From contig NZ_HG931175.1 in the NCBI RefSeq assembly GCF_000582785.1, positions 78,787 through 142,786 on the forward strand: a stretch of DNA of 64,000 nucleotides, written 5' to 3'. The first letter of the stretch is position 1. Every line of letters starts with the position of its first letter. The stretch comes from Candidatus Blastococcus massiliensis AP3. Lineage in GTDB: Bacteria; Actinomycetota; Actinomycetes; Mycobacteriales; Geodermatophilaceae. The notes beneath the pieces are model-generated. The model ran no database searches. It saw only the letters and a list, made by a program, of their open reading frames with translations, and had not been told where the DNA came from. The position numbers and the translations under genes are program-made. Shown piece after piece: positions 19,168-31,345 of the stretch.

Positions 19168-19383
19168 TCAGCGCTGGGCGCGCACGTGGGCGACCAGTGC
19201 GTTGGCGTGTCCGTGGCCGAGGCCGTGCTCGGTCTTCAGCCAGCTCACGAGGGCCATGTGCGTGTCCAGCGGTGAGCTGCGGACGAGGTCGAGCCACTCC
19301 CCCACCGGACGCCCGTACTTCTTCTCGATGGAGGGGAAGTAGGACGCGGGACCCTTGACGCTGCCGCCGTCTGCCGTGCTCAT
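19168..19383 (-). CDS. DUF4287 domain protein
   Basis: A 71-aa protein almost wholly made of the DUF4287 helical domain, with the patterns SYFPSIEKKYGRPVGEWL and HMALVSWLKTEHGLGHGHAN. This domain is common in actinobacteria as a free-standing protein or next to DUF5655. It ends 3 nt from the converging RecB-like gene. Function unknown. Confidence 0.82.
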   Translation of the reverse strand: MSTADGGSVKGPASYFPSIEKKYGRPVGEWLDLVRSSPLDTHMALVSWLKTEHGLGHGHANALVAHVRAQR

Positions 19384-19457
19384 GCGCTCTCCTGCCGTGG
19401 CTGGGGGTCGGCTCCCCGGCCGCCCTCACCAGCACAGACGCCGGAGCCGCGCGGAAC

Positions 19458-20207
19458 TCATCGGGCGGTCGCGTCCACCGGCTCCCGCGCGGCCAGCACC
19501 TCGGCGAGCTCGGGCAACCCGACACCGGCCAGGGTGTCCACCTGCGTGAGCCCGGGCGCGGGCGGGACCGGCTGGAACCCGGCCACGCCCAGAACGGCGG
19601 CGCCGGCGGCCAGCCCGGACGTGACGCCGACCAGCGAGTCCTCGATCACCACGCACTCCCCGGGGACGACGCCCAGGGCGCCCATCGCCTGCAGGTAGGG
19701 CGCGGGATCGGGCTTGCGCGCGGGCACCTCGTCACCGCACACGGTCAGGTCGAACGGGTCGCCGCCCAGGTCGGCCGTGATGCGGCCGAGCACGATGTCG
19801 GTGAGCCGGCGCGGCGTCGTCGTCACCAGGGCGCTGCGCAGTCCGGCCGCGTGGACCGCCGTCACCAGTTCCTGGGCGCCCGGCCGCCACGGGATGCCGG
19901 CGGCCATGAGCTCGGCCACCCGCTCCTCCACCCGGTGGGCGTCGGCCTGCAGCTGCTCCTCGCTCCGGACCACGCCCAGGTCGGCGTACAGCACGCCCAT
20001 CGCCCGCCGCATGCTCGTGCCGACCGTCGACGCCCGGGCCTCGGCGGACATCCGCCCGCCGAGCGTGGCGGCGAGCTCGAACAGCGCCTCGGTCCAGTAC
20101 TCCTCGGTCTGCACGAGCGTGCCGTCCATGTCGAACAGCACCGCCCGGAGCCCGTGGTCCGTCGAGGGACTGCCGGAGTCCCCTTCAACTCCCGGAGCCC
20201 CCGACAC
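19458..20207 (-). CDS. HAD-superfamily hydrolase (beta-phosphoglucomutase/phosphatase-like)
   Basis: A 249-aa haloacid dehalogenase-type phosphatase. Motif I is LFDMDGTLVQTEEYW, motif II LVTTTP, motif III the lysine in PARKPDP and motif IV VIEDSLVG. A four-helix cap lies between motifs I and II, so it should act on small sugar or nucleotide phosphates. The GTG at 20205-20207 is 7 nt below TAGACT and is preferred over the much longer open frame, which is a shadow of the sortase gene. Confidence 0.88.
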   Translation of the reverse strand: MSGAPGVEGDSGSPSTDHGLRAVLFDMDGTLVQTEEYWTEALFELAATLGGRMSAEARASTVGTSMRRAMGVLYADLGVVRSEEQLQADAHRVEERVAELMAAGIPWRPGAQELVTAVHAAGLRSALVTTTPRRLTDIVLGRITADLGGDPFDLTVCGDEVPARKPDPAPYLQAMGALGVVPGECVVIEDSLVGVTSGLAAGAAVLGVAGFQPVPPAPGLTQVDTLAGVGLPELAEVLAAREPVDATAR

Positions 20208-20220
20208 ACCCGGCAGTCTA
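20208..20220 (-). promoter_or_regulatory. -10 box for the leaderless HAD gene
   Basis: TAGACT on the minus strand (20215-20220) is followed by 7 nt and the GTG start codon. Confidence 0.5.
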
Positions 20221-20254
20221 TGGCGCGGGCAGGCACCGCCCGGCCGGCGCCGTG

Positions 20255-20944
20255 TCAGACCGGACGGATGTCGACCAGGGTGGCGAAGGCGATCACGTTG
20301 TCCTCGTAGCTGCGCGCCGCGGAGTCGAAGTCGCCTCCGCAGGTGATCAGGCGTAGCTGCGCGTCCGCGGTGTCGCCGTAGACCGCGATGGTCGGGAACT
20401 CGTCCTTCCGGTGCCGCTCCACCCGGTCGACGGCGAACACGGCCACCGTGCCGTCGGCGCGGGCCACCGTGACCTCGGCGCCCGGCCGCAGCGCGCCGAG
20501 GTCGAAGAAGACGCCCGGCCCGTGTTCGGCGGAGTCCACGTGCCCGAGGATCACCGCCGGGCCGACCGCTCCCGGTGCGGGGCCGCGCTGGTACCAGCCG
20601 GCCTGGTCGTCGGGCTCCAGCGGCGGTACCTCCACGCTGCCGTCGTCGTTCAGGTCCAGGCGCAGCAGGTCGCTGGTCACGTCGATCGCCGGGATCGCGA
20701 CCGAGACCGGGTCGGGTACGACGGCCGCCTCGTCGACGGCTGCCGTGGGCTGCCCGGGCACCGTGGCCGGGGCGCGCTCGGCCGACGGCGACGAGGACCG
20801 GTCCGCCGTGGTCGCGGCCGGCTGCGGGGCCCGCTGCTGCCCGGTCACCGCCACCACGAGGGCGACGGCCGCCACGACGGCGAGGGCTACCGCCAGGGCG
20901 ACCCAGGTTCGGGTGCTCGGCCGGCGGGCGCTCTGCTCCGTCAT
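20255..20944 (-). CDS. Class E/F-type sortase
   Basis: A 229-aa membrane-anchored transpeptidase. An N-terminal signal anchor (residues 13-35) is followed by a Ser/Ala/Pro linker and the sortase barrel with H135 (ILGHVDS), C202 (LITCGG) and R211 (ARSYEDN) as catalytic triad. It would join a cell-wall or membrane partner to secreted proteins outside the cell. It is directly downstream of a secreted protein with a C-terminal hydrophobic segment, its probable substrate. Confidence 0.88.
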   Translation of the reverse strand: MTEQSARRPSTRTWVALAVALAVVAAVALVVAVTGQQRAPQPAATTADRSSSPSAERAPATVPGQPTAAVDEAAVVPDPVSVAIPAIDVTSDLLRLDLNDDGSVEVPPLEPDDQAGWYQRGPAPGAVGPAVILGHVDSAEHGPGVFFDLGALRPGAEVTVARADGTVAVFAVDRVERHRKDEFPTIAVYGDTADAQLRLITCGGDFDSAARSYEDNVIAFATLVDIRPV

Positions 20945-21024
20945 GGGTGTCCTTCCGAGAAGAGGGGTGGGGGAGCCCGGTGGCGCGGGCGGCGTGCGGC
21001 CTCCCGCGCCACCGGGCAGCCGGA

Positions 21025-21801
21025 TCAGGCCTGGTCGGCCTGACGACGGCGGTAGGCCACGGCACCCGCGGCAGCCGCACCGACGGCGGCCAGCGCGCCG
21101 ACGCCGATGGCGCCCTGGTTCTCCAGGCCGGCCGTGCTTCCGGCGCCCGTCTCGGCGCCACCGGAGGGCGTGGTGCCCATCTGCGCGGCCTTCAGACCAC
21201 CACAGGCGGCCGGGGCGGTGGCCTCCATGGGCAGCGACTCGTCGAGGTCGCTCACGACGTCGCCGTCGTAGGCGCCGCTGCCGTCCTTGTCGATGCCGTG
21301 CAGCACGATGACGGCGGTGCCGGCCTCGAACGCCTGGTGCACCTCATCGGTCACCTCGAAGGTGCGGTCGTAGCTAATCGAGCCACCCTCGGCGGTCGGG
21401 AAGCGGTCGACGGCCAGGCCGCTGTCCGGGCTGGTGTCGCCGTCGAGGGTCAGCGACGTCCCGATGGCGCCGTAGTACTTGGCGGCTTCGGTGACGCTCA
21501 CGAAGCCGTCGCCGTCCGCGTCGTCCTCGAGGCCGTTCGTGGGACAGGTGCCCTGCGCGCCGATGTGGAAGTGCTGGGCGTGCGGGGAGCCGGCGAGCAG
21601 GCCGGACGCCTGGATCTTCACGGTTGCCGTGTTGCCGTCCAGGGTCACCATCCCGGTACCGGAGACACCCGATCCGTTCACGGAGGCGAGGTTGGCCTGG
21701 TAGCTCGAGCTGCCCTCGTGCGCCGAGGCGGCGGACATGGCGAACAGCGGGAAGGCCGCGGCGGCGATGGCGACGGTCGGGAGTGCGAATGCCTTGCGCA
21801 A
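21025..21801 (-). CDS. Secreted CHRD-like protein with EF-hand-type loop and C-terminal anchor
   Basis: A 258-aa exported protein. The TTG start (21799-21801) has GAGGAG upstream and leads straight into a signal peptide with cleavage after ASA (residue 27). The body resembles CHRD domains (AQHFHIGAQGTCPTNG) and holds a perfect EF-hand-like loop at 94-105 (DADGDGFVSVTE). The C-terminus has a hydrophobic helix (231-250) and basic tail, the plan of a sortase-sorted protein, but the pentapeptide before it is LENQG and not LPxTG. Domain call is moderate; surface location is well supported. Confidence 0.72.
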   Translation of the reverse strand: MRKAFALPTVAIAAAAFPLFAMSAASAHEGSSSYQANLASVNGSGVSGTGMVTLDGNTATVKIQASGLLAGSPHAQHFHIGAQGTCPTNGLEDDADGDGFVSVTEAAKYYGAIGTSLTLDGDTSPDSGLAVDRFPTAEGGSISYDRTFEVTDEVHQAFEAGTAVIVLHGIDKDGSGAYDGDVVSDLDESLPMEATAPAACGGLKAAQMGTTPSGGAETGAGSTAGLENQGAIGVGALAAVGAAAAGAVAYRRRQADQA

Positions 21802-22145
21802 GGTGTGCTCCTCGTCGGTTCGGTAGAACCGGCAGCACCGCGGTGGTGATGCCGGCAGGCTGCGGTTGGTAACCACCGCCCGTCGTGCTGACGAGTGCGC
21901 TGGTGCGCTCGCCTCGAGCAGGTCCCCTGGGACCTCGGCCGGATGGCGGTTCCCCCGGCGGAGGAACTCCCCGCCACCGCGTCGACCCATCCGGTGTTCG
22001 GCGTGCCTGCCCCGGGTGGTTCATTCCGATGTCCGATTCACACGATCGTTATCTTGTTGTGCACCGTTGGGTTGCCCGTGACCTATCCCGCCGCGAGGCT
22101 GGGCGGATCGCCATCCGGGAACCGGGCCGCCGACGAAGGACGGGT
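21802..22145. other. Divergent intergenic region between the secreted protein and copC
   Basis: A 344-nt region without a gene. It holds a small perfect hairpin, CGGTTC-GGTA-GAACCG (21816-21831), in the leader of the secreted protein gene, an imperfect palindrome around GGTTGGTAACCACC, and an unusually AT-rich patch near 22035-22065 that probably contains the copC promoter. I see no known riboswitch. Confidence 0.4.
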
Positions 22146-22709
22146 ATGACTGCTTCGAGTGGCGCGTTCGTGGGGCCGGCGTTCCGGCGAGCGAAGACGG
22201 TGCTGGTCCTGCTCGCCGGGGCCGTGATGATGGTCCTGGGCACGTCGACGTCCGCGCTCGCGCACGACGGCCTGGTCGGCACCAGCCCGGCGACTGGCAG
22301 CACGGTCCCCGCTGCGCCCAGGTCGGTCGAGCTGGAGTTCACCGGCGAGCCGCTCCCCCTGGGCACCGTGGTCGCGGTGACCGGGCCCGTCGGCGACTCC
22401 GTGTCCTCCGGCGCCACGGAGATCCGGGGCACGACGGTGGTGCAGGCGATCGCCGGCGACCCGGCCCCGGGCATCTACCGCGTCGAGTGGCGCAGCACGT
22501 CCTCCGACGGGCACCCGCTGTCGGGCACCTTCGAGTTCACGGTGGCCACGGGCAGCGCACCGGCGGAAGCCACGTCCGAGGTGTCGTCGTCGGCCGCGGA
22601 GCCGGCCCCGGCCGAGCCGGTGATCGCGCCGGTGTGGCTGGTGGTCGGTGCCGTCGTCCTCGTCGGGCTCGGCCCGGTGCTCGTGACCCGGGTGCGGCGA
22701 CACACGTGA
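22146..22709 (+). CDS. copC: Periplasmic-type copper-binding protein CopC
   Basis: A 187-aa exported copper carrier with a C-terminal membrane anchor. The signal peptide ends at ALA, leaving His40 as the first mature residue; with D121 and H123 (SSDGHPLSG) it forms the Cu(II) site of CopC proteins. A transmembrane helix lies at about 160-180 after an Ala/Pro/Glu linker. The ATG is at 22146. The stop overlaps the copD GTG (GTGA), so copC-copD is an operon for copper import or tolerance. Confidence 0.92.
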   Translation: MTASSGAFVGPAFRRAKTVLVLLAGAVMMVLGTSTSALAHDGLVGTSPATGSTVPAAPRSVELEFTGEPLPLGTVVAVTGPVGDSVSSGATEIRGTTVVQAIAGDPAPGIYRVEWRSTSSDGHPLSGTFEFTVATGSAPAEATSEVSSSAAEPAPAEPVIAPVWLVVGAVVLVGLGPVLVTRVRRHT

Positions 22710-24121
22710 GCAGCGCCGCGCCGGGCGCCCTGGCGCCGCCCCCTCCCCCGGTCACGGACGGCCGGTTGCGGGCAGGCCGGCACCGCCGGTACGCGCTCGC
22801 GGCGACCCTCGGGGCGATGGGGCTGGGGGCGCTGCTGTTCTGGGCGACCGCCGTCGGTGCCGGCGAGACTGCGGACGCTGCCACCGCGCTGCCCTCGGCC
22901 GGTCGGATCGTCGAGTGGGGCCTCCCACTGGTCACGCTGGCCGGCCGGATCGCAGCCGTGGGAACGGTCGGAACGCTGCTGTTCGCCGCGGTCCTGCTGC
23001 CCGGCCGCGACGGTGCGCTGCCCGCGGAGTCGCGGAGAGCGCTCCGTGCCGCTTCCATCTGGGCGCTGACGTGGACGGCAGCCACCGCGCTGGGCGCCGT
23101 CCTCACCCTGAGCCGGCTCCTGGGCACCTCACCCACGTCGGTGTCCTGGGCCTCGCTCCAGGTCTTCCTCGAGGACACAGGCGCCGGCCGCGCCGCGCTC
23201 CTGGGGACGACGCTCGGCCTCACCCTGTTCGTCGCGGCACGCCGCTGCACCCGTGCGACCGGCGCCCGGATCCTGCTCGCCGTCGCGTCGGCGGCGGTTC
23301 TCCTCCCGGTGGCGCTCGCCGGTCACTCCGCCGCGTCCGAGGACCACCTGCTCGCCGTCACCACGTTGGGTATCCACGTCGTGGCCGCCACCGTCTGGGT
23401 CGGAGGGCTGCTCGCCCTGCTCGTCCACGGTCGTGGGAGGGCAGCGACCACGACGGCCGCACCCCGGTTCAGCCGCCTCGCCCTGGTCTGCTTCCTCGCG
23501 ACGGCGGTGTCCGGCGTCGTCGCCGCGGTGCTGGTGCTGGGCGGAACGGGCGCGGTGCTTCCCGCGCTGGGTACCGGCTACGGCGCGCTGCTGGTGGCGA
23601 AGACCGCGGGGCTGACAGCGATCGGGCTGCTCGGCCGGCAGCACCGCCGGCGCACCCTCCCCCGGCTCCGCGCCGGCGACGGCCGCGGCTTCCGCCGGTT
23701 CGCCGCCGGGGAAGTCGGGCTGATGCTGGCGACCGTGACGCTCGCGGTCGCGCTCGCAGCGTCGCCACCCCCGGCCGGCGGCGCGCCCTCCGGCCCCGCG
23801 ACCAGCGCGCCCGCAGCGGAGACGCCGGTCCCGGACGCGGCGGCCGACCCCATGGCCGGGCACGACCACGGCGACCTGTCGGTCGGCATCCTCGTCGACG
23901 ACAAACGCTTCCACGTCGCCCGGCCGGTGGCTGCCGGTTCCCGGGTCACGGTGCTCAACGACTCCGGCGGCGAGGTGACGCTGACGTCGGCCGACGGCTC
24001 CTTCGACGTCGCCGTCCCGGCGGGGACGCTGTCGTCCTTCGTCGCTCCTCAGCGGCCGGGCGAGTACCCGTTCACCGGCCGCCCGTCGACGTCCTTCGCC
24101 GACGTCCTCGTGGTCGAGTGA
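22706..24121 (+). CDS. copD: Copper transport membrane protein CopD with C-terminal extra domain
   Basis: A 471-aa protein with about eight or nine membrane helices in residues 30-360, including the CopD patch AGHSAASEDHLLAVTTLGIHVVAATVWVGG split by charged loops. After a Pro/Ala linker, the last 85 residues (from about GHDHGDLSVG) look like a small beta-sandwich similar to cupredoxin-type copper domains, but only the HDH pair is an obvious metal ligand. GTG start inside the copC stop. It should pass copper between CopC and the cytoplasm. Confidence 0.88.
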   Translation: MSSAAPGALAPPPPPVTDGRLRAGRHRRYALAATLGAMGLGALLFWATAVGAGETADAATALPSAGRIVEWGLPLVTLAGRIAAVGTVGTLLFAAVLLPGRDGALPAESRRALRAASIWALTWTAATALGAVLTLSRLLGTSPTSVSWASLQVFLEDTGAGRAALLGTTLGLTLFVAARRCTRATGARILLAVASAAVLLPVALAGHSAASEDHLLAVTTLGIHVVAATVWVGGLLALLVHGRGRAATTTAAPRFSRLALVCFLATAVSGVVAAVLVLGGTGAVLPALGTGYGALLVAKTAGLTAIGLLGRQHRRRTLPRLRAGDGRGFRRFAAGEVGLMLATVTLAVALAASPPPAGGAPSGPATSAPAAETPVPDAAADPMAGHDHGDLSVGILVDDKRFHVARPVAAGSRVTVLNDSGGEVTLTSADGSFDVAVPAGTLSSFVAPQRPGEYPFTGRPSTSFADVLVVE

Positions 24122-24162
24122 GGTGACGTGATGAAACGGCCGCGGGGGGCACCGGGGTCCTT

Positions 24163-27978
<3,816 letters not shown>

Positions 27979-28177
27979 AGGTGATCCCCAGTGGTGCTCG
28001 GCTGTGGGTGTGCGGGCTGTCGCTCTGGCTGTGCGAGCTCCGGCACCCCGGCGGGTGGGCCCAGGCTTGGGCGGTCCCGATGTCACCCCCATCGTCTCAC
28101 TTCCGGGCTCCGAAGCCGACCCGATGGCCCGCTTCACCCTCCGGAGCGGTCCGCCGCGCCACCCGGGCGGATCGACG

Positions 28178-28190
28178 TAGGCTCGGAGGG
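28178..28190 (+). promoter_or_regulatory. -10 box for the leaderless PAC2 gene
   Basis: TAGGCT (28178-28183) ends 7 nt before the GTG at 28191. The 212-nt gap between metH and this gene has no other clear signal. Confidence 0.5.
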
Positions 28191-29054
28191 GTGATCGACC
28201 CGACGTCCCGCGCAGAGGACCTGCCCGAGCTCACCGACCCCCTGGTGGTCGTGGCGTTCGAGGGCTGGAACGACGCGGGGGACGCCGCGACGGGCGCGGT
28301 CGAGCACCTCGAGCTGATCTGGGACGCGCAGCCGCTGGCCGCCCTGGACCCCGAGGACTACTACGACTTCCAGGTCAACCGCCCCACCGTCTCCCTGGTG
28401 GACGGGGTGAGCCGGCGCATCGAGTGGCCCACCACGCGGATCTCGGTGGCCCGCCCGACGGGCAGCGAGCGCGACGTCGTCCTCATCCGCGGCATCGAGC
28501 CCAACATGCGCTGGCGCTCGTTCTGCGAGGAGCTCATCGGGCTGCTGCACGAACTCGACGTGCAGACCGTCGTCGCCCTGGGCGCGCTGCTCGCCGACAC
28601 ACCGCACACTCGCCCGACGCCGGTCACGGGCTCGGCCTACGACCAGGAGTCGGCGCAGGCCTACGGACTGGAGACCTCCCGCTACGAGGGGCCCACCGGC
28701 ATCCTCGGCGTCTTCCAGGACGCCTGCGTGCAGGCCGGGCTGCCGGCGATCAGCTTCTGGGCCGCCGTCCCGCACTACGTGTCGCAGCCGCCCTCGCCGC
28801 GCGCGACGGTCGCCCTGCTGCAGCGGGTCGAGGAGGTGCTGGAGCTCGCGGTGCCCCTGGGCGCCCTCCCCCAGCAGGCCGACGACTGGGTGACCACGGT
28901 CGACGAGATGGCCAGCGAGGACGAGGAGGTCGTCGAGTACGTCCGCTCCCTCGAGGAGAGGGCGGCCGAGGTCGACCTCTCGCAGGCCAACGGCGACCAG
29001 ATCGCCCGCGAGTTCGAGCGCTACCTCAAGCGCCGCGGGACCTCGGGCGGCTGA
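28191..29054 (+). CDS. PAC2 family protein (proteasome assembly chaperone-like)
   Basis: A 287-aa soluble protein of the PAC2 family, with the conserved segment [20 protein letters not shown] and the later RGIEPNMRW. The eukaryotic relatives help to assemble proteasome alpha rings; the bacterial role is not settled. It is the counterpart of Rv2125, also next to metH. The GTG at 28191 lies 7 nt after TAGGCT and matches the family start; the longer open frame upstream is not supported. Confidence 0.88.
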   Translation: MIDPTSRAEDLPELTDPLVVVAFEGWNDAGDAATGAVEHLELIWDAQPLAALDPEDYYDFQVNRPTVSLVDGVSRRIEWPTTRISVARPTGSERDVVLIRGIEPNMRWRSFCEELIGLLHELDVQTVVALGALLADTPHTRPTPVTGSAYDQESAQAYGLETSRYEGPTGILGVFQDACVQAGLPAISFWAAVPHYVSQPPSPRATVALLQRVEEVLELAVPLGALPQQADDWVTTVDEMASEDEEVVEYVRSLEERAAEVDLSQANGDQIAREFERYLKRRGTSGG

Positions 29055-29169
29055 CTCGGGAACCACTCCCGCCCTTACGACTTCCTCTGCTCACACGCTC
29101 CGTCACACCCCCGCGGTGCACGGTCGGACCGCGCGGCGCACAGCGTGCCGACGGAGCAGAGGAGAGGTC

Positions 29170-29394
29170 ATGCCGTTCATCAACGTCAAGGTCATCCAGG
29201 GCGTGTTCACCCCCGACCAGAAGCACGCCATCGTCGAACGACTGACCGACGCGATGGTCGCGATCGAGGGCGAGGCCATGCGCGGCGTCACCTGGGTCGT
29301 CGTCGAGGAGGTCGCGAGCGGCGACTGGGGCATCGGCGGCACCTGCCTCACGACGACCGACGTCAAGGCGCTCGCGGCCCCCGCCGGGGTGTGA
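29170..29394 (+). CDS. 4-oxalocrotonate tautomerase-like protein
   Basis: A 74-aa tautomerase-superfamily protein. The mature N-terminus after Met removal would be Pro1 (PFINVKVIQGVF), the catalytic base of this family. It has the usual beta-alpha-beta length and would form oligomers. GGAGAGG lies before the ATG. The substrate is unknown; nothing nearby suggests an aromatic degradation pathway. Confidence 0.85.
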   Translation: MPFINVKVIQGVFTPDQKHAIVERLTDAMVAIEGEAMRGVTWVVVEEVASGDWGIGGTCLTTTDVKALAAPAGV

Positions 29395-29494
29395 GCCTCG
29401 GGGCGGCGGCCCCGGCATCCCGGTACCGCCGCCCGCCGGGGCCCATCGCGGCCCTTCCGCCGCTACCGTCGGATCCGTCGGAGGAGGCGATGCC

Positions 29495-31303
29495 ATGACC
29501 GCCTCCGTCCGCGTGCTCGGTAGCCGGCGGATCGAGTGCGATGGCATCTCCACCCCGCTGCGTGGCAACAAGGCATGGGCGTTGCTCGCTTACCTGTTGC
29601 TCGCCGAGCGTCCGCCGTCACGACGGCACCTCACCTCGCTGCTGTTCCCCGAGGCCGAGGATCCGTTGCGGGCCCTGCGCTGGAACCTCAGTGAACTGCG
29701 GAGGGCACTGCGAGGAGTCGCCACCGTCGACGGCGATCCGGTCGTGCTCGATCCCGTTGCCGGATGCGACATCGACGTGCGCCGGTTGACCGCCGGCCAG
29801 GCCGGCCACGCTCTTTCCCTGACCGGCTCCGGCCACGAGTTGTTGGAGGGCCTGTCGATCCCCGATTCGCCGGCGTTCGAGGCCTGGCTCGCCGCCGAAC
29901 GCTGTCGCATCGCCGTGTGTGCCGAGACCGTGGTGATCGAGCAGGCGCTCGATCTGCTGGCGGCGGGCGAGCCCGGAGCCGCCGCGCGGCTCGCAGCGCG
30001 AGCGGTGGCGATGAACCCGCTGGAGGCCGACCACCACGCCGTCCTGGTGCGCAGCCTGACGGCGGCCGGCGACCGGCAGGGCGCACGCCGGCAGGCCGAT
30101 CGGTGCGCCGACCTGTTCCGGCGCGAACTGGGCTGTGCTCCGCCGGCCGAGGTGGTGGCCCTGGCGCGGGCCCCGATCGTCCTCCGACGTGGTCCCGCCG
30201 CCACTCCGGCGAGCGCCGCCACGACGCGGTCGTACCTCGATGCGGGGCACGCCTCGCTGGACTCCGGGGCGGTGGCTCGTGCGCTGGACCAGTTGCAGTG
30301 CGCCGTCGCCGTCGCGAGCGAGGTCGGTGACCCCCTGCTGCGGGCTACCGCCTGCGTGGCACTGGCCGGAGCGCGCGTCCACGGTGCTGGTGAGCGGGGT
30401 ACCGCCGTCCGCGGGCTCCTCCACGAGGCAGCGGTCCTGGCCCGGCAGGCCGGGGCCGGTGACGTGGCCGCTGCCGCCTGCCGCGAGCTCGCCTTCCTGA
30501 CCCTGCAGCGGGGGCCTTCCGAGCGCGCCCTCGTCTGGCTGGACCGGGGGCTGCAGCTCACCGACGACGACGGTGAGCGGGCCCGGCTGCTCGGCGTGCG
30601 CGGCATGTGCCTCAGCGACGGAGCCCACTACACGGGGGCGCTGGCCGCACTGGACGCATCGGCATCGTCAGCACGGAAGGTCGCCGACGGGCGCCAGGAG
30701 GCGTGGTCCCTGTCCATGTCGGGCCGCCTGCACGTGGTGCGCGGCGACCACTCCCGCGCAGCCGCTGTGCTCGACCGCGCGCTCGGGCAGGTCAGCGGCC
30801 TGGGCTGGACCGGCTTCCTCCCGTGGCCCGAGTCGTTCAGGGCCGAGGCAGCGATCGGGCTCGGGGACCTGGACACCGGTCGCGCACTGCTCGACCACGC
30901 CTGGGTGCTGGCGACGGAGAGCGATGACCACTGCTGGATCGCTGCGGTCGCCCACGGCCAGGCCGTGTTGGCCGTGGCCGAGGGCGACTGGCTGCGCGGC
31001 AGGCACTGGTGCGACCAGGGCCTCGCTCCCGCGCCCTGGTACCTGTGGCCGTACGCGCGCCTGCTCGACATCGCGTGCGCGATCGGCTTCCGCGCGGGCT
31101 CGACAGCAACGGCGGCGGGGATCGATCGCCTGGAGGACGTGGCGGCCCGTGGTGGCATGCGCGACCTCGTCGTCCATGCCCAGCTCCACCGGGCGAGGGC
31201 CGGATCGCCGACGGCGCTCGCGACCGCCGGCGCCCTTGCCGCCGGCATCGACGATCCCGCACTCCAGCGCAGGATCCGTGACTGGACGCCCACTCCCCGA
31301 TGA
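29495..31303 (+). CDS. SARP/BTAD-type transcriptional regulator with TPR-like repeats
   Basis: A 602-aa regulator. Residues 1-95 form an OmpR-like winged helix (VRVLGSRRIE, then SRRHLTSLLFPEAED), residues about 100-230 form the bacterial transcriptional activation domain, and the remainder is a run of helical TPR-like repeats. No NB-ARC or LuxR module is present. It could sense a small molecule or protein through the repeats. There is no obvious biosynthetic cluster beside it. GGAGGAGG lies before the ATG. Confidence 0.82.
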   Translation: MTASVRVLGSRRIECDGISTPLRGNKAWALLAYLLLAERPPSRRHLTSLLFPEAEDPLRALRWNLSELRRALRGVATVDGDPVVLDPVAGCDIDVRRLTAGQAGHALSLTGSGHELLEGLSIPDSPAFEAWLAAERCRIAVCAETVVIEQALDLLAAGEPGAAARLAARAVAMNPLEADHHAVLVRSLTAAGDRQGARRQADRCADLFRRELGCAPPAEVVALARAPIVLRRGPAATPASAATTRSYLDAGHASLDSGAVARALDQLQCAVAVASEVGDPLLRATACVALAGARVHGAGERGTAVRGLLHEAAVLARQAGAGDVAAAACRELAFLTLQRGPSERALVWLDRGLQLTDDDGERARLLGVRGMCLSDGAHYTGALAALDASASSARKVADGRQEAWSLSMSGRLHVVRGDHSRAAAVLDRALGQVSGLGWTGFLPWPESFRAEAAIGLGDLDTGRALLDHAWVLATESDDHCWIAAVAHGQAVLAVAEGDWLRGRHWCDQGLAPAPWYLWPYARLLDIACAIGFRAGSTATAAGIDRLEDVAARGGMRDLVVHAQLHRARAGSPTALATAGALAAGIDDPALQRRIRDWTPTPR

Positions 31304-31312
31304 GCCAGGACG

Positions 31313-31345
31313 GCCCCTGCGCCGGCCGGCTATCGCAGCAGGGGC
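31313..31345. terminator. Hairpin between converging SARP and dGTPase genes
   Basis: GCCCCTGC (31313-31320) and GCAGGGGC (31338-31345) can pair across a 17-nt loop. The right arm overlaps the last codons of the dGTPase gene, so it is a compact convergent terminator candidate. Confidence 0.5.

Noticed and set aside
27979-28190. Cobalamin or SAM riboswitch upstream of metH
   Set aside because: The B12-box and SAM-box core sequences are not present, and the gap is shared with a divergent gene.
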